Part shown: positions 43,648-52,458 of the stretch, in pieces
How positions within the stretch are numbered: position 1 is the first letter of the stretch
How the letters are laid out: the number at the start of each line of letters is the position of its first letter
Assembly (NCBI GenBank): GCA_035258605.1
Contig: DATFXD010000291.1
Span: 3,088-67,087, forward strand
Source of the DNA: AWTP1-13 sp035258605
GTDB taxonomy: Bacteria; Pseudomonadota; Alphaproteobacteria; Rhizobiales; Hyphomicrobiaceae
DNA length: 64,000 nt
Reading direction: 5' to 3'
Notes under the pieces: generated by a model
Database searches by the model: none
What the model was told of the DNA's origin: nothing
Seen by the model: the letters and a program-made list of their open reading frames with translations, nothing else
Translations under genes and position numbers: made by a program

Positions 43648-46382
43648 CGGTCACCGGGCGCGGGTTTGGCGGTTGCCAGCCGTTCGGCGATCGCGGCTTG
43701 CGCCGCGGCCAGGCGCGCGACCGGCACGCGGAACGGTGAACAGGAAACGTAATCGAGCCGTACCTCATGGCAGAAGGCGACCGAGGCCGGATCGCCGCCG
43801 TGCTCGCCGCAGATTCCGACCTTGAGCCCGGCGCGGGCCGCGCGGCCGCGCTCGGTGCCGATCGCCACCAGCTCGCCGACGCCGTCGCGGTCGATTGACA
43901 CAAACGGGTCGACCTCGAAGATCGCCCGCTCGGCATAATTGGCAAGGATCGGTGCGGCATCGTCGCGCGACAGCCCGAGGCAGGTCTGGGTCAGATCGTT
44001 GGTGCCGAACGAGAAGAATTCGGCGCCGGCTTCCCCGGCGGCGATCTCCGCCGCCCGCAGCGCCGCCCGCGGCAGCTCGATCATGGTGCCGATCTGAAAC
44101 TCCAATTGCGCGCCGGTCTCCCGACGCACCGCGGCGGCGGTCTTGACGATGATGTCGCGCAACAGGTCGAACTCGGTGCGATAGGCGATGAGCGGGATCA
44201 TCACCTCCGGCACCACCGGCTTGCCGGTCTTGCGGGCGGCGTTGATCGCGGCTTCGAAAATGGCGCGCGCCTGGGTCTCGGTGATCTCGGGATAGCGCAC
44301 CGCCAGCCGGCAGCCGCGGAAGCCCAGCATGGGATTGAACTCGTGCAGCTCGGCAACGCGCGCGTTGAGCTTGTCGAGCGGCACGCCCAGCTCCTTGGCG
44401 ACGGCCTCTGCCTCCTTGGCCTCGTGCGGCAGGAATTCGTGCAGCGGCGGATCCAACAGCCGGATGGTGACGGGCAGACCGGCCATGATCTCAAACAGCG
44501 CCTCGAAGTCGGCCCGCTGCACCGGCAGGATCTTGGCCAGCGCCCGCCGGCGGCCGGCGGTGTCGTCGGCACAAATCATCTCGCGCATGGCGAGGATGCG
44601 GCTTTCCTCGAAGAACATGTGCTCGGTGCGGCACAGCCCGATGCCCTCGGCGCCGAAGCTCAGCGCCTGCTTGGCATCGCGCGGAGTGTCGGCATTGGCG
44701 CGCACGCCGAGCGCGCGCGCCCGGTCGGCCCAGGCCATGATGCGGGCGAAGTCGCCGGACAGCTCCGGCTGCCGCATCTTTACGCGTCCGGCCAGCACCT
44801 CGCCCTTGCCGCCGTCGATGGTGATCACCTCACCCTTGCGCAAGGTCTTGCCGGCGGCGGTCAGCGTGCCCGCCTTGTAGTCGATACGCAGGCTGCCGGC
44901 GCCGCAAACGCAAGGCCGGCCCATGCCCCGCGCCACCACCGCGGCATGGCTGGTCATGCCGCCGCGCGTGGTCAGAATGCCCGCCGCCGCATGCATGCCG
45001 TGAATGTCCTCAGGACTGGTCTCGATCCTGACCAGGATCACCTCGCGGCCCTGGGCCTTGGCCGCCTCGGCCTCGTCGGCATCGAACACGATCTCCCCGG
45101 CGGCGGCCCCCGGCGAGGCCGGCAGCCCCTTGGCAATGATGGTCTTCTCGGCGCTGGCATCGATCGTCGGGTGCAGCAGCTGGTCAAGGGCATTGGCGTC
45201 GATGCGCATCACCGCCTCGTCCTCCTCGATCAGGCCTTCGGCGACCAGATCGGCGGCGATCTTGAGAGCGGCATTGACCGTGCGCTTGCCCGATCGCGTC
45301 TGCAGCATCCACAGCTTGCCCTCCTGCACCGTGAATTCCACGTCCTGCATGTCGCGATAGCGGCTTTCGAGCTTGTCGAACACGCCGGTCAGCTGCCGGA
45401 AGGTGTCCGGCATCAGGGCTTCGAGCGAGGGCAGCTGCTCACCGGCCTCCTGCCGCGCCGCCTCGGTCAGCGGCTGCGGCGTGCGGATGCCGGCGACCAC
45501 GTCCTCGCCCTGGGCGTTGATCAGGAACTCGCCGTAGAGTTCGCGGGCGCCGGTCGAGGGATTGCGGGTGAAGGCAACGCCGGTGGCGGAGCTCTCGCCC
45601 AAGTTGCCGAACACCATCGCCTGCACATTGACGGCGGTGCCCCAGTTGTCGGGAATGCCGTGCAGGCGCCGGTAGGTCTTGGCGCGCGCGTTGTGCCAGG
45701 ACTTGAACACCGCACCGATCGCGCCCCACAGCTGGGCCTCGGTGGACTGCGGGAATGGCTTGCCGGTCTCGCGTTCGACCGCCGCCTGATAGGCAGCGAT
45801 CACCTGCAACCAGTCCGAGGCCTGAAGATCGGTATCGAGTGAGTAGCCGTTGAGGTTCTTGTGGTTGTCGAGAATGTCCTCGAACACGCCGTGATCGACG
45901 GCGAGCACGACGTTGGCATACATTTGGATGAAGCGGCGGTAGCTGTCGAAGGCGAAGCGCTCGCTGCCCGATCGCGCCGCCAGCCCGGCGACGGTGGCGT
46001 CGTTGAGGCCGAGATTGAGAATGGTATCCATCATGCCCGGCATCGAGGCGCGCGCGCCCGAGCGCACCGACACCAACAGCGGCGCCGCCGGGTCGCCGAA
46101 GCGGGCGCCAACCGCGGCGCCGACCTCGGCCAGGGTGGCGTTGACCTCATCCTTGAGCGCGGGCGGCAGCTGGTTGCCGTCGGCATAGTAGGCGTTGCAG
46201 ACCTCGGTGGTGATGGTAAATCCCGGCGGCACCGGCAGACCGAGGCTGGCCATCTCGGCCAGGTTGGCGCCCTTGCCGCCGAGCAGCCCGGTCAGCTCGG
46301 CACTGCCGTCGGTGCGCTGCGGCCCGAACAGGTAGACCTGGCGCGGCGCGGCCGTGGCGCTCGAAATGCTTTTTGCCTTCAT
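43644..46382 (-). CDS. ppdK: pyruvate, phosphate dikinase
   Basis: This 912-residue enzyme interconverts pyruvate, ATP and phosphate with PEP, AMP and pyrophosphate. The N-terminal ATP-grasp region starts with 'LLGGKGANLAEMASLGLPVPPG'. The phospho-carrier His is H479 in 'GGMTSHAAVVARGMGRPCVCG'. The C-terminal PEP/pyruvate domain has 'FFSFGTNDLTQTCLGLSRDD' and 'GICGEHGGDPASVAFC' with the catalytic Cys. The first residues ('ATAAPRQVYLFGPQRTDG') are a short extension. Length is typical (about 870-910). Confidence 0.97.
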   Translation of the reverse strand: MKAKSISSATAAPRQVYLFGPQRTDGSAELTGLLGGKGANLAEMASLGLPVPPGFTITTEVCNAYYADGNQLPPALKDEVNATLAEVGAAVGARFGDPAAPLLVSVRSGARASMPGMMDTILNLGLNDATVAGLAARSGSERFAFDSYRRFIQMYANVVLAVDHGVFEDILDNHKNLNGYSLDTDLQASDWLQVIAAYQAAVERETGKPFPQSTEAQLWGAIGAVFKSWHNARAKTYRRLHGIPDNWGTAVNVQAMVFGNLGESSATGVAFTRNPSTGARELYGEFLINAQGEDVVAGIRTPQPLTEAARQEAGEQLPSLEALMPDTFRQLTGVFDKLESRYRDMQDVEFTVQEGKLWMLQTRSGKRTVNAALKIAADLVAEGLIEEDEAVMRIDANALDQLLHPTIDASAEKTIIAKGLPASPGAAAGEIVFDADEAEAAKAQGREVILVRIETSPEDIHGMHAAAGILTTRGGMTSHAAVVARGMGRPCVCGAGSLRIDYKAGTLTAAGKTLRKGEVITIDGGKGEVLAGRVKMRQPELSGDFARIMAWADRARALGVRANADTPRDAKQALSFGAEGIGLCRTEHMFFEESRILAMREMICADDTAGRRRALAKILPVQRADFEALFEIMAGLPVTIRLLDPPLHEFLPHEAKEAEAVAKELGVPLDKLNARVAELHEFNPMLGFRGCRLAVRYPEITETQARAIFEAAINAARKTGKPVVPEVMIPLIAYRTEFDLLRDIIVKTAAAVRRETGAQLEFQIGTMIELPRAALRAAEIAAGEAGAEFFSFGTNDLTQTCLGLSRDDAAPILANYAERAIFEVDPFVSIDRDGVGELVAIGTERGRAARAGLKVGICGEHGGDPASVAFCHEVRLDYVSCSPFRVPVARLAAAQAAIAERLATAKPAPGDR

Positions 46383-46596
46383 GGCGTGAACTCCATGTCA
46401 GGTTGGCGACCGGTACTGGCGGGGGAGGACGTCCACTTGGTCTTCGGCAACGCTTTGCAAGCACAAAAGTTCTTTGCCCGGGGCGGCGGTGCTTTGCCGC
46501 TGCCGGCGTGGCATACTTTGACGAACTGACTGCCTTTGCGCACTCTGGCCTCGCTCACTCGGTATTTACCCCAGCCTGTGAAAGGTGCACCGACCC

Positions 46597-47991
46597 ATGT
46601 CGACGCAGCTCCGCCGCGTGCTGAAGACGCTTGACGCCAACCAAGATGCGGCGCTCGAGCGGCTGTTCGAGTTGATCCGCATTCCCAGTGTATCCACCGA
46701 TCCCGCCTATAAGGCACATTGCCAGGCGGCGGCCCAATGGCTGTGCGACCAGCTCAATGGCATCGGCTTTAACGCCCGCGTGGTGCCGACCACCGGCCAC
46801 CCCATGGTGGTGGCGCACGATGCGCCCGAGCCGCGCACGGCGCGTCCGCACGTCTTGTTCTATGGCCACTACGACGTGCAACCGCCCGAGCCGCTCGAGC
46901 TGTGGAAAACGCCACCGTTCGAACCGCGCCTGGCCCAGGACAAAGTCAACGGCAAAATCATCATGGGACGCGGCGCCGAAGACAACAAGGGTCAGCTGAT
47001 GACCTTCCTGGAGGCGGTGCGGGCCTGGAAGGCGGTGGCGGGGCAGGCACCGTTGCCGATCAGCATCCTGTTTGAGGGCGAGGAGGAATGCGGTTCCGCG
47101 TCGCTGCCGGGCTTTCTCAAGAAGCACGGCAAGGAAGTGACCGCCGATCTGGCGCTGGTGTGTGACACCGGCCAGTGGGACAAGGCCACGCCCGCCATCT
47201 CCACGCAGCTGCGCGGCATTTGCGCCACCGAGATCGTGATCAGCGGACCCAGTCGCGACCTGCATTCGGGCAGCTTCGGTGGCGCCGCGCAAAATCCCAT
47301 TCGGGTGTTGGCAAGCATCATCGGTGACATGCACGACGGCACCGGCAAGGTGCGCGTGCCGGGTTTTTATGACGGCCTCAAGAAGCCGTCGCCGCGCGTG
47401 CTGGCGCAGTGGCGGGGCTTGGGTTTCGATGCCGAGGAATTCCTGGGCGACGTTGGCCTGAGCGAGCCCGCCGGCGAGCGGCGCTATAGCGTGCTGGAGC
47501 AGATCTGGGCGCGGCCGACGCTCGAATTCAACGGCATCACCGGCGGCTACCAGGGGGTCGGCACCAAGACGGTCATTCCCGCCCGCGCCTCGGTGAAGAT
47601 CACCTGCCGGCTGGTGCCGGGGCAGGATCCGCAACAGATCAAGCGCGGCATCGAGACCTTCGTGCGCGAGCGTCTGCCCAAGGATTGCCGGGCCGAGTTT
47701 CTGAGCGGGCAGGGCTCGCCCGCCATCGCCTTTAATGCCGAGGCGCCGTTCATCGCCCGCGCCGCCGAGGCCCTGAAAGAGGAATGGGGCCGGCCGGCGG
47801 CGCTGATCGGCATGGGCGGCTCAATCCCGATCGTCACCGCGTTCAAGGCCGAACTCGGCATGGATAGCCTGTTGGTAGGCTTCGGCCTCGACGACGACCG
47901 CATCCACTCGCCCAACGAGAAATATAATCTGTCCTCGTTCCGTAAGGGGGCGCGCAGCTGGGCGCGCATCCTCGACCGGCTGGCGGCGTAA
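46597..47991 (+). CDS. M20-family dipeptidase / peptidase
   Basis: This 464-residue zinc peptidase (from ATG 46597; a GTG four codons upstream is possible) should release amino acids from small peptides in the cytoplasm. Metal ligands are visible in 'FYGHYDVQPPEP', 'GRGAEDNKGQLM', 'EGEEECGSASL', the Asp in 'LVCDTGQWD' and His in 'DDDRIHSPNEKYNL'. A dimerisation (lid) domain spans about 210-340. Its length fits M20 dipeptidases rather than ArgE/DapE. It stands alone. Confidence 0.93.
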   Translation: MSTQLRRVLKTLDANQDAALERLFELIRIPSVSTDPAYKAHCQAAAQWLCDQLNGIGFNARVVPTTGHPMVVAHDAPEPRTARPHVLFYGHYDVQPPEPLELWKTPPFEPRLAQDKVNGKIIMGRGAEDNKGQLMTFLEAVRAWKAVAGQAPLPISILFEGEEECGSASLPGFLKKHGKEVTADLALVCDTGQWDKATPAISTQLRGICATEIVISGPSRDLHSGSFGGAAQNPIRVLASIIGDMHDGTGKVRVPGFYDGLKKPSPRVLAQWRGLGFDAEEFLGDVGLSEPAGERRYSVLEQIWARPTLEFNGITGGYQGVGTKTVIPARASVKITCRLVPGQDPQQIKRGIETFVRERLPKDCRAEFLSGQGSPAIAFNAEAPFIARAAEALKEEWGRPAALIGMGGSIPIVTAFKAELGMDSLLVGFGLDDDRIHSPNEKYNLSSFRKGARSWARILDRLAA

Positions 47992-48110
47992 ACCGGCCGA
48001 GGTCCGTCGCGCGCTCAATGCGCGGGGGGCCGCATGCGCACACCGGGCGTTCTGGAGACGTTCCAGGCGCTTCGGCGGTAGGATCCGGTTCGCCAGTGGA
48101 GGTGCCGCCG

Positions 48111-48959
48111 ATGACAACCGCTTGGGCGCCATGGCGCCGGGCCACAGCCGGGCGGCGGTTCAGCGCCGTCGTGGTCCTGGTGCTGGCGATGATCGTGCTG
48201 GCGGCCGGCGCCGCCCCACGCCTGGCTCAGGCCCAGGGTGTGGCCTACCGCGAGCGCCCCGCCGGCGATCAACGCGCCGATGGCGCCGCGCCCGGTCGCT
48301 TCGAGTACTACGTGCTGGCGCTGTCCTGGAGCCCGACCTACTGCGCCGACGTCGGCAACCGCCGCTTTGATGCCCAGTGCCAGCCCGGCCGCGGGCGGCG
48401 CTATGCCTTCGTGTTGCACGGCCTGTGGCCGCAGTACGAACGGGGCTGGCCGCAGTACTGCGCGAGCCCCGACCACGGCTATGTGCCCCGACCGGTGGCC
48501 AACCGCATGCGCGACATCATGCCGAGCGACAAGCTGATCTTCAACGAGTACCGCAAGCACGGCACCTGCAGCGGGCTCGGGGTCGATGGCTACTTCGAGC
48601 TGGCCCGCCGGCTCTACGACAAGGTCACAATCCCCAAGCGTTTTGTCGGCTTGAGCGATGACCGCCTGATGATCTCCCCGGCCGAGCTGGTCCGCGAATT
48701 CGTCGTGGCCAATCCGGGACTGCGCCCCGACATGATCGCGGTCGAATGCGGTGGCTCGGGTCATCGCCTGCGCGAGGTGCGCATCTGCTTTGATCGCGAG
48801 GGCGGCTTCCGGGCGTGCGGCGGCAACGAGAATCGGGCGCGGTTGTGCCCGTCAAACCTGATGTACGTGCCGCCGGTGCGCGCCGGCGCGGGCGAGCCCG
48901 AGCCGCCGTCCTCGGCGCGCGAAATCCTGCCCCTGCCCCGGGATGATCGGCGCTTTTGA
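48111..48959 (+). CDS. exported ribonuclease T2
   Basis: This 282-residue protein (ATG 48111, ribosome site GTGGAGG) has an N-terminal signal/anchor (about 20-42) and the two T2 signatures: CAS-1 with H103 ('FVLHGLWPQ') and CAS-2 with E146 and H150 ('EYRKHGTCSG'). All three catalytic residues are in place. It cuts RNA without metal, probably in the periplasm or outside, as with E. coli RNase I. The C-terminal extension ends with a Pro/Arg-rich tail. Confidence 0.94.
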   Translation: MTTAWAPWRRATAGRRFSAVVVLVLAMIVLAAGAAPRLAQAQGVAYRERPAGDQRADGAAPGRFEYYVLALSWSPTYCADVGNRRFDAQCQPGRGRRYAFVLHGLWPQYERGWPQYCASPDHGYVPRPVANRMRDIMPSDKLIFNEYRKHGTCSGLGVDGYFELARRLYDKVTIPKRFVGLSDDRLMISPAELVREFVVANPGLRPDMIAVECGGSGHRLREVRICFDREGGFRACGGNENRARLCPSNLMYVPPVRAGAGEPEPPSSAREILPLPRDDRRF

Positions 48960-49173
48960 GGGCTCGGCAAAAGGCTGGCCGGCGGCGGCGCTCGCCTGTG
49001 GAAAGCGCGGATAGCTTGGGGGTTTTGCGGGCCCGCGGCGGCGGCGGCGTTGCCCTCGTCCGCCATGGCAGATATCACGGCGCGATGGGCCCCCGCGCGC
49101 CTTGTGCGCGCGCCCCCCCGTGTGCGTGATGGGCTCAAAACTTGTTGGGATCGGCTTTTCGGGCTTTTGCGCC

Positions 49174-49449
49174 ATGCAGCGGCGAGGCAGCGGCGGTCGA
49201 GGCGCGGTGATCGGACCGCGGTCGGCGGCGTTTGCCGGCCTCCTCATTGGCGCTGCGCTTTGGAACCCCGTCACCTGGCAGCTCGGCAGCCGCCTCATCA
49301 ATGGCCCGGCGACCCCCAAGGCCCCGGCCGGCTGCACGGCGCTCTCCCTCCACCGGCCGAGCGGCCGCATCCTGGCTCAGCCCTGCGCCCAGCCGCACTG
49401 GCTCGAATCGGCGCTGCCGGCCACCCTGGCCTCGGCCACCCGCCCTTAA
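49174..49449 (+). CDS. doubtful small ORF with one hydrophobic segment
   Basis: This 91-residue ORF begins MQRRGSGGRGAVIG and has one hydrophobic stretch ('AAFAGLLIGAALW') and two Cys. I see no family and only a poor ribosome site. The GC-rich region gives many chance ORFs, so it is listed only as a candidate. Confidence 0.22.
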   Translation: MQRRGSGGRGAVIGPRSAAFAGLLIGAALWNPVTWQLGSRLINGPATPKAPAGCTALSLHRPSGRILAQPCAQPHWLESALPATLASATRP

Positions 49450-49497
49450 CGTCGCGGGGCTTGGGGTTGGCCGGCCGCGGCAGCGGTGCGCGCCCCC

Positions 49498-49530
49498 AAA
49501 AAAACCATCGGGCCCGCGCACGGGCCCGAT
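49498..49530 (-). terminator. intrinsic terminator of the TorF-type porin gene
   Basis: ATCGGGCCCG (49507-49516) and CGGGCCCGAT (49521-49530) form a perfect 10-base stem with a four-base loop. On the minus strand it is followed by GG and seven T (complement of 49498-49504), a textbook Rho-independent terminator 24 bases after the porin stop codon. Confidence 0.9.
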
Positions 49531-49554
49531 CGTACCTCGCGCCGCGGCGCCAGA

Positions 49555-50442
49555 TCAGTAGGTAAACTTCAAGCTCGCAACGAACCGCTCGTCGCAGGCG
49601 AACAGCGAGCCCTTGCAGTGATCGGAGGGCCGGTCGACGTTGGTGTCCCAGTAGCGGAAATCGAGCGACCATTTCTCCAGGAAGCCCAGGGTCAGGCCGG
49701 CGTTCCAGTAGAGGTAATGGTCATTGTCGCCGGTGACGTTGTTGATGTAGCGCGCCTTGTCATTGTCGCTGCCGGTCGCGGCCTGGTAGCCGATCAGCGC
49801 GCTGACGCTGGGCGACCACTCGCGCCCCAACACGGAGAATTTCGGCAAGTTCTGGGTAAAGCTGCCCTCGACGGTCCACACGTTGCCGGTCTCGTACTGG
49901 TAGTCGGGCGAGAAGAACACCGTGGCTCCCAAGGTGCCATCCTTCCAGACCTCGGCGCTGGCGCCGACTTTGAGCTCAACGTAGTTGAACTCGGCCTTGG
50001 TTGGATCGCCGAGCGCCGACAACCCGACGTCGGCGCCATTGGGATAGCTGTAGTAGATCACGCCCAGATCCCAGGTGATGCGGCCGGTCACGGGCTTGAT
50101 GCCGGCGTACCAATCCATCTCGATGTTGGCGACGGTGCCATGGTTGTCGGTTGCGCCCCAATCGAGGTTGGACGCCCACACCCCCGCGTAGAACATGCCG
50201 CAGGTGGCATCGAACCCCCCTTGCACGGCGGCGCCCTCGGAAGTCTGCGAAAAGCCACGGAACACGTATTCGGTCGCCAGCGCGATATTGGCGGAGAGCT
50301 TGCAGCGCTCCTGCGGCGGTGGCGGTGGCTGGTCCTTGATGCTGCCACGCGCCATGCCGTCCGCGTGGGCGGATCCAGCCAAAAGTGCAAGCGCGAGCGC
50401 GGTCACAGGTGGCGCTGCAAGTGCCGGAATTCTGACGGTCAT
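49555..50442 (-). CDS. TorF family outer-membrane porin-like protein
   Basis: This 295-residue protein starts at ATG 50442 with a signal peptide (ending SAHA, about residue 26). 'LSANIALATEYVFRGFSQTS' is the TorF (TIGR02001) opening strand, and the sequence ends in Phe-Thr-Tyr, an outer-membrane beta-barrel end signal. Alternating strands such as 'WSLDFRYWDTNV' fit a barrel. The role is likely a small solute channel; the ligand is unknown. A clear terminator follows. A longer 5' reading is not protein-like. Confidence 0.9.
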   Translation of the reverse strand: MTVRIPALAAPPVTALALALLAGSAHADGMARGSIKDQPPPPPQERCKLSANIALATEYVFRGFSQTSEGAAVQGGFDATCGMFYAGVWASNLDWGATDNHGTVANIEMDWYAGIKPVTGRITWDLGVIYYSYPNGADVGLSALGDPTKAEFNYVELKVGASAEVWKDGTLGATVFFSPDYQYETGNVWTVEGSFTQNLPKFSVLGREWSPSVSALIGYQAATGSDNDKARYINNVTGDNDHYLYWNAGLTLGFLEKWSLDFRYWDTNVDRPSDHCKGSLFACDERFVASLKFTY

Positions 50443-50774
50443 GGTAGCTTCCCTAGCGATTCGTTGACGTGTCAATTTCGCGATTTTGCCGGCCAAGGCA
50501 ACGGTATTTGCCCGTTTGGGCAGCGAACCCGCCAAGGCCGTGCACGCGCGCAACAGCCGGCGCCGGCGTGGTTTTTTTGACCCCCGCTTGCCTATTTTGC
50601 GGGCGTGGCGGGCGGGCGGCGCTGCCGTCCGATTGGGCAAGGCGGCCCCGCTGCAGGCAGGCGACGGCCCGGTTCTCGATTTTGGCCTGCGCCGCCGCTA
50701 GGCTAGGCCTCGTCCCTGGCGAACGGCGAGGCGCCGGCCCGGGGGCTGCGCAACCCGTTTCCGGGAGGATCGCC
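50443..50774. other. 332-base divergent region before the FolM-like gene
   Basis: It contains the palindrome TTGAC-GT-GTCAA (50464-50475), a run of seven T near 50574-50580 and a purine-rich ribosome site before 50775. No gene is recognisable. Confidence 0.4.
50464..50475. promoter_or_regulatory. palindrome upstream of the porin gene
   Basis: TTGACGTGTCAA is a perfect 12-base palindrome (TTGAC, GT spacer, GTCAA), 22 bases upstream of the porin start. It could be an operator, or a -35 (TTGACG) on the plus strand. Sequence only. Confidence 0.35.
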
Positions 50775-51539
50775 TTGCCCCAGCCTGCCCCGACCGTTCT
50801 CATCACCGGTGCGGCGCAGAGGATTGGCCGCGCGCTGGCCCGCGACTTTGCCGCTATGGGCTGGCGGGTGGCGATCCATTGCCATCGCTCGGTCAAGGAC
50901 GCCGAGGCGCTTGCCCAGGAGCTCGGGCGCGCCGGGGCTCAAACGGCGGTGGTGACGGCGGACCTGGCGGTGGCGGGGGAGGTTGCCGCGCTGCTGCCGG
51001 CGACCTGCCGCGCGCTCGGTGCGCCGACCTGCCTTATCAACAATGCCGCCATGTTTGCCCCCGACACGGTCGCGACGCTCGAGCCCGGCCTGTGGGATCG
51101 CCAGCTCGCCGTCAACCTCAGGGCGCCGGTGTTCCTGGCGCAAGCCTTCGCCGCGCATCTGCCCGCCGGGGTTGCCGGCAACATCATCAACATCATCGAT
51201 CAGGGCGTATTGAAGCCGACGCCGCAGTTTTTCTCCTATACCGCCGCCAAGGCCGGCCTGTGGGCGGTCACGCGCACCCTGGCGCAGGCGCTGGCGCCCA
51301 CCATTCGCGTCAATGCCATCGGCCCGGGGCCGGTGCTCAAGAGCACCCATCAGACCGAGGCTGAGTTCCGCGCCGAATTCCAATCGACCCTGCTCGGCCG
51401 CAGCACCGAACCGGAGGAAATCGCGGCCGCCATCCGCTTTATTCTGGCGGCGCCGGCGCTCACCGGGCAGATGCTGGCCCTCGACGGCGGCCAGCACCTG
51501 GCCTGGCAAACACCCGACGTCGTCTCCGGGAGCGGCTGA
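50775..51539 (+). CDS. SDR oxidoreductase, FolM/dihydropteridine reductase-like
   Basis: This 254-residue enzyme starts at TTG 50775, four bases after GGGAGGAT; no nearer ATG fits. The nucleotide-binding motif 'TGAAQRIGRAL' with RIG is typical of FolM/PTR1 reductases, as is the Asp in 'NIINIIDQG' where ordinary SDRs have Ser, followed by Y-x3-K ('FFSYTAAKAG'). It probably reduces dihydropterin or dihydrofolate. folB follows after five bases, which supports a pterin role. Confidence 0.87.
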   Translation: MPQPAPTVLITGAAQRIGRALARDFAAMGWRVAIHCHRSVKDAEALAQELGRAGAQTAVVTADLAVAGEVAALLPATCRALGAPTCLINNAAMFAPDTVATLEPGLWDRQLAVNLRAPVFLAQAFAAHLPAGVAGNIINIIDQGVLKPTPQFFSYTAAKAGLWAVTRTLAQALAPTIRVNAIGPGPVLKSTHQTEAEFRAEFQSTLLGRSTEPEEIAAAIRFILAAPALTGQMLALDGGQHLAWQTPDVVSGSG

Positions 51540-51544
51540 GCGCC

Positions 51545-51964
51545 ATGCCGAAGCCGAGCCCCCAGCCGCCAGTGGCGCCCCGGCCGGTGGACCCGCCGCC
51601 GCAATCCGGTCGCCGGCGCGTGTTGGTGCGCGATCTGGAGATCGTCGCCAGCATCGGCGTGTTTGAGCACGAGAAGCGCTACGAGCAGCGCATTCTGTTG
51701 ACCTTGGAGCTCGCCGTGGTCGACGCCTACGACGGCCGTTCCGACCGGCTCGAGGATGTCCTCGACTATGCGACCCTGGTCGAGGGCATCGCCATGTTGG
51801 TGCAGAGCGAGCACGTCAACCTGATTGAGACCCTGGCCGAGCGCATCGCCGGCCACTGTCTTGCCGATCGGCGCGTCGCCAGCGTCCGCGTCCGGATCGA
51901 GAAGCCCGACGCCTTGCCGATGTGCCGCTCGGTCGGCGTCGAGATCGACCGCTGGCGCGATTGA
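51545..51964 (+). CDS. folB: dihydroneopterin aldolase
   Basis: This 139-residue enzyme cleaves dihydroneopterin to 6-hydroxymethyl-dihydropterin in folate synthesis. Conserved parts are 'LEIVASIGVFEHEKRYEQRI', 'VLDYATLVEGIAMLVQSEHV', 'NLIETLAERIAGHCL' with catalytic Glu, and 'VRVRIEKPDALPMCRSVGVE' with Lys. The N-terminal 28 residues are Pro-rich and unusual. It is five bases downstream of the FolM-like gene, so they form an operon. Confidence 0.93.
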   Translation: MPKPSPQPPVAPRPVDPPPQSGRRRVLVRDLEIVASIGVFEHEKRYEQRILLTLELAVVDAYDGRSDRLEDVLDYATLVEGIAMLVQSEHVNLIETLAERIAGHCLADRRVASVRVRIEKPDALPMCRSVGVEIDRWRD

Positions 51965-52458
51965 GCCCGGCAGTCGCCGCTTGTTGCCGCCGCCAATCGC
52001 CCAATTTGCGCCCAAAAGTGTGGTGCACATTGAAGGGCTTGGGGGGATGCCTCGGATTTGAGCCGTTGAACTTGCGACGTGCGCGGAGGAAGGCGCAGGG
52101 GTCGCGGTAATGCGGCCAACGCGAGGGAGGACGACACCGAGCGTTAGACCTGGTCGGGGGAAGTGGGCCCGGACCGGATCAGAAGCGACGAGGGAGAGGA
52201 ATGAGGCGATCGGGGAGCGTGGCACAAGCATCCAAAACCATGGGACGGACCAGGGGCACGGGCTCACCCATGGGCAAGGGGACCACGGATGGGAAGACCA
52301 CCGGCAACACGAGCAACGGCAGGGGCCGAGCGACTCACCCGTTGGGCTGGGGCAGAGCCGCTAACCGGCCCTTAATGTTAGGGGCTTAACAACAGATTTT
52401 GAGATCCGCCTGCGTTGTCGAGCCGGACGCACAAGGATCAATTCAGGGTGGGTGTTCC
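51965..52458. other. 494-base purine-rich region without a clear gene
   Basis: The region contains G/A-rich sequence (about 52085-52345) with many ACGAG, CGGGG and GGGCA runs. The only ORF (52201-52389, 62 codons) has no family character. I see no RNA gene; an unrecognised leader or small RNA cannot be excluded. The glucosaminidase-like gene has an upstream GGGTGGGTG. Confidence 0.4.

Larger units (their letters stand above)
48960..49554. other. 595-base region between rnase T2 and porin genes
   Basis: It holds one doubtful small ORF (49174-49449) and the porin terminator (49498-49530). The rest is GC-rich sequence with runs of GCGGCGG and no recognisable gene. Confidence 0.4.

Noticed and set aside
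52201..52389. 62-codon ORF in the purine-rich gap
   Set aside because: Gly/Thr/Arg-rich, no family; arises from low-complexity sequence.
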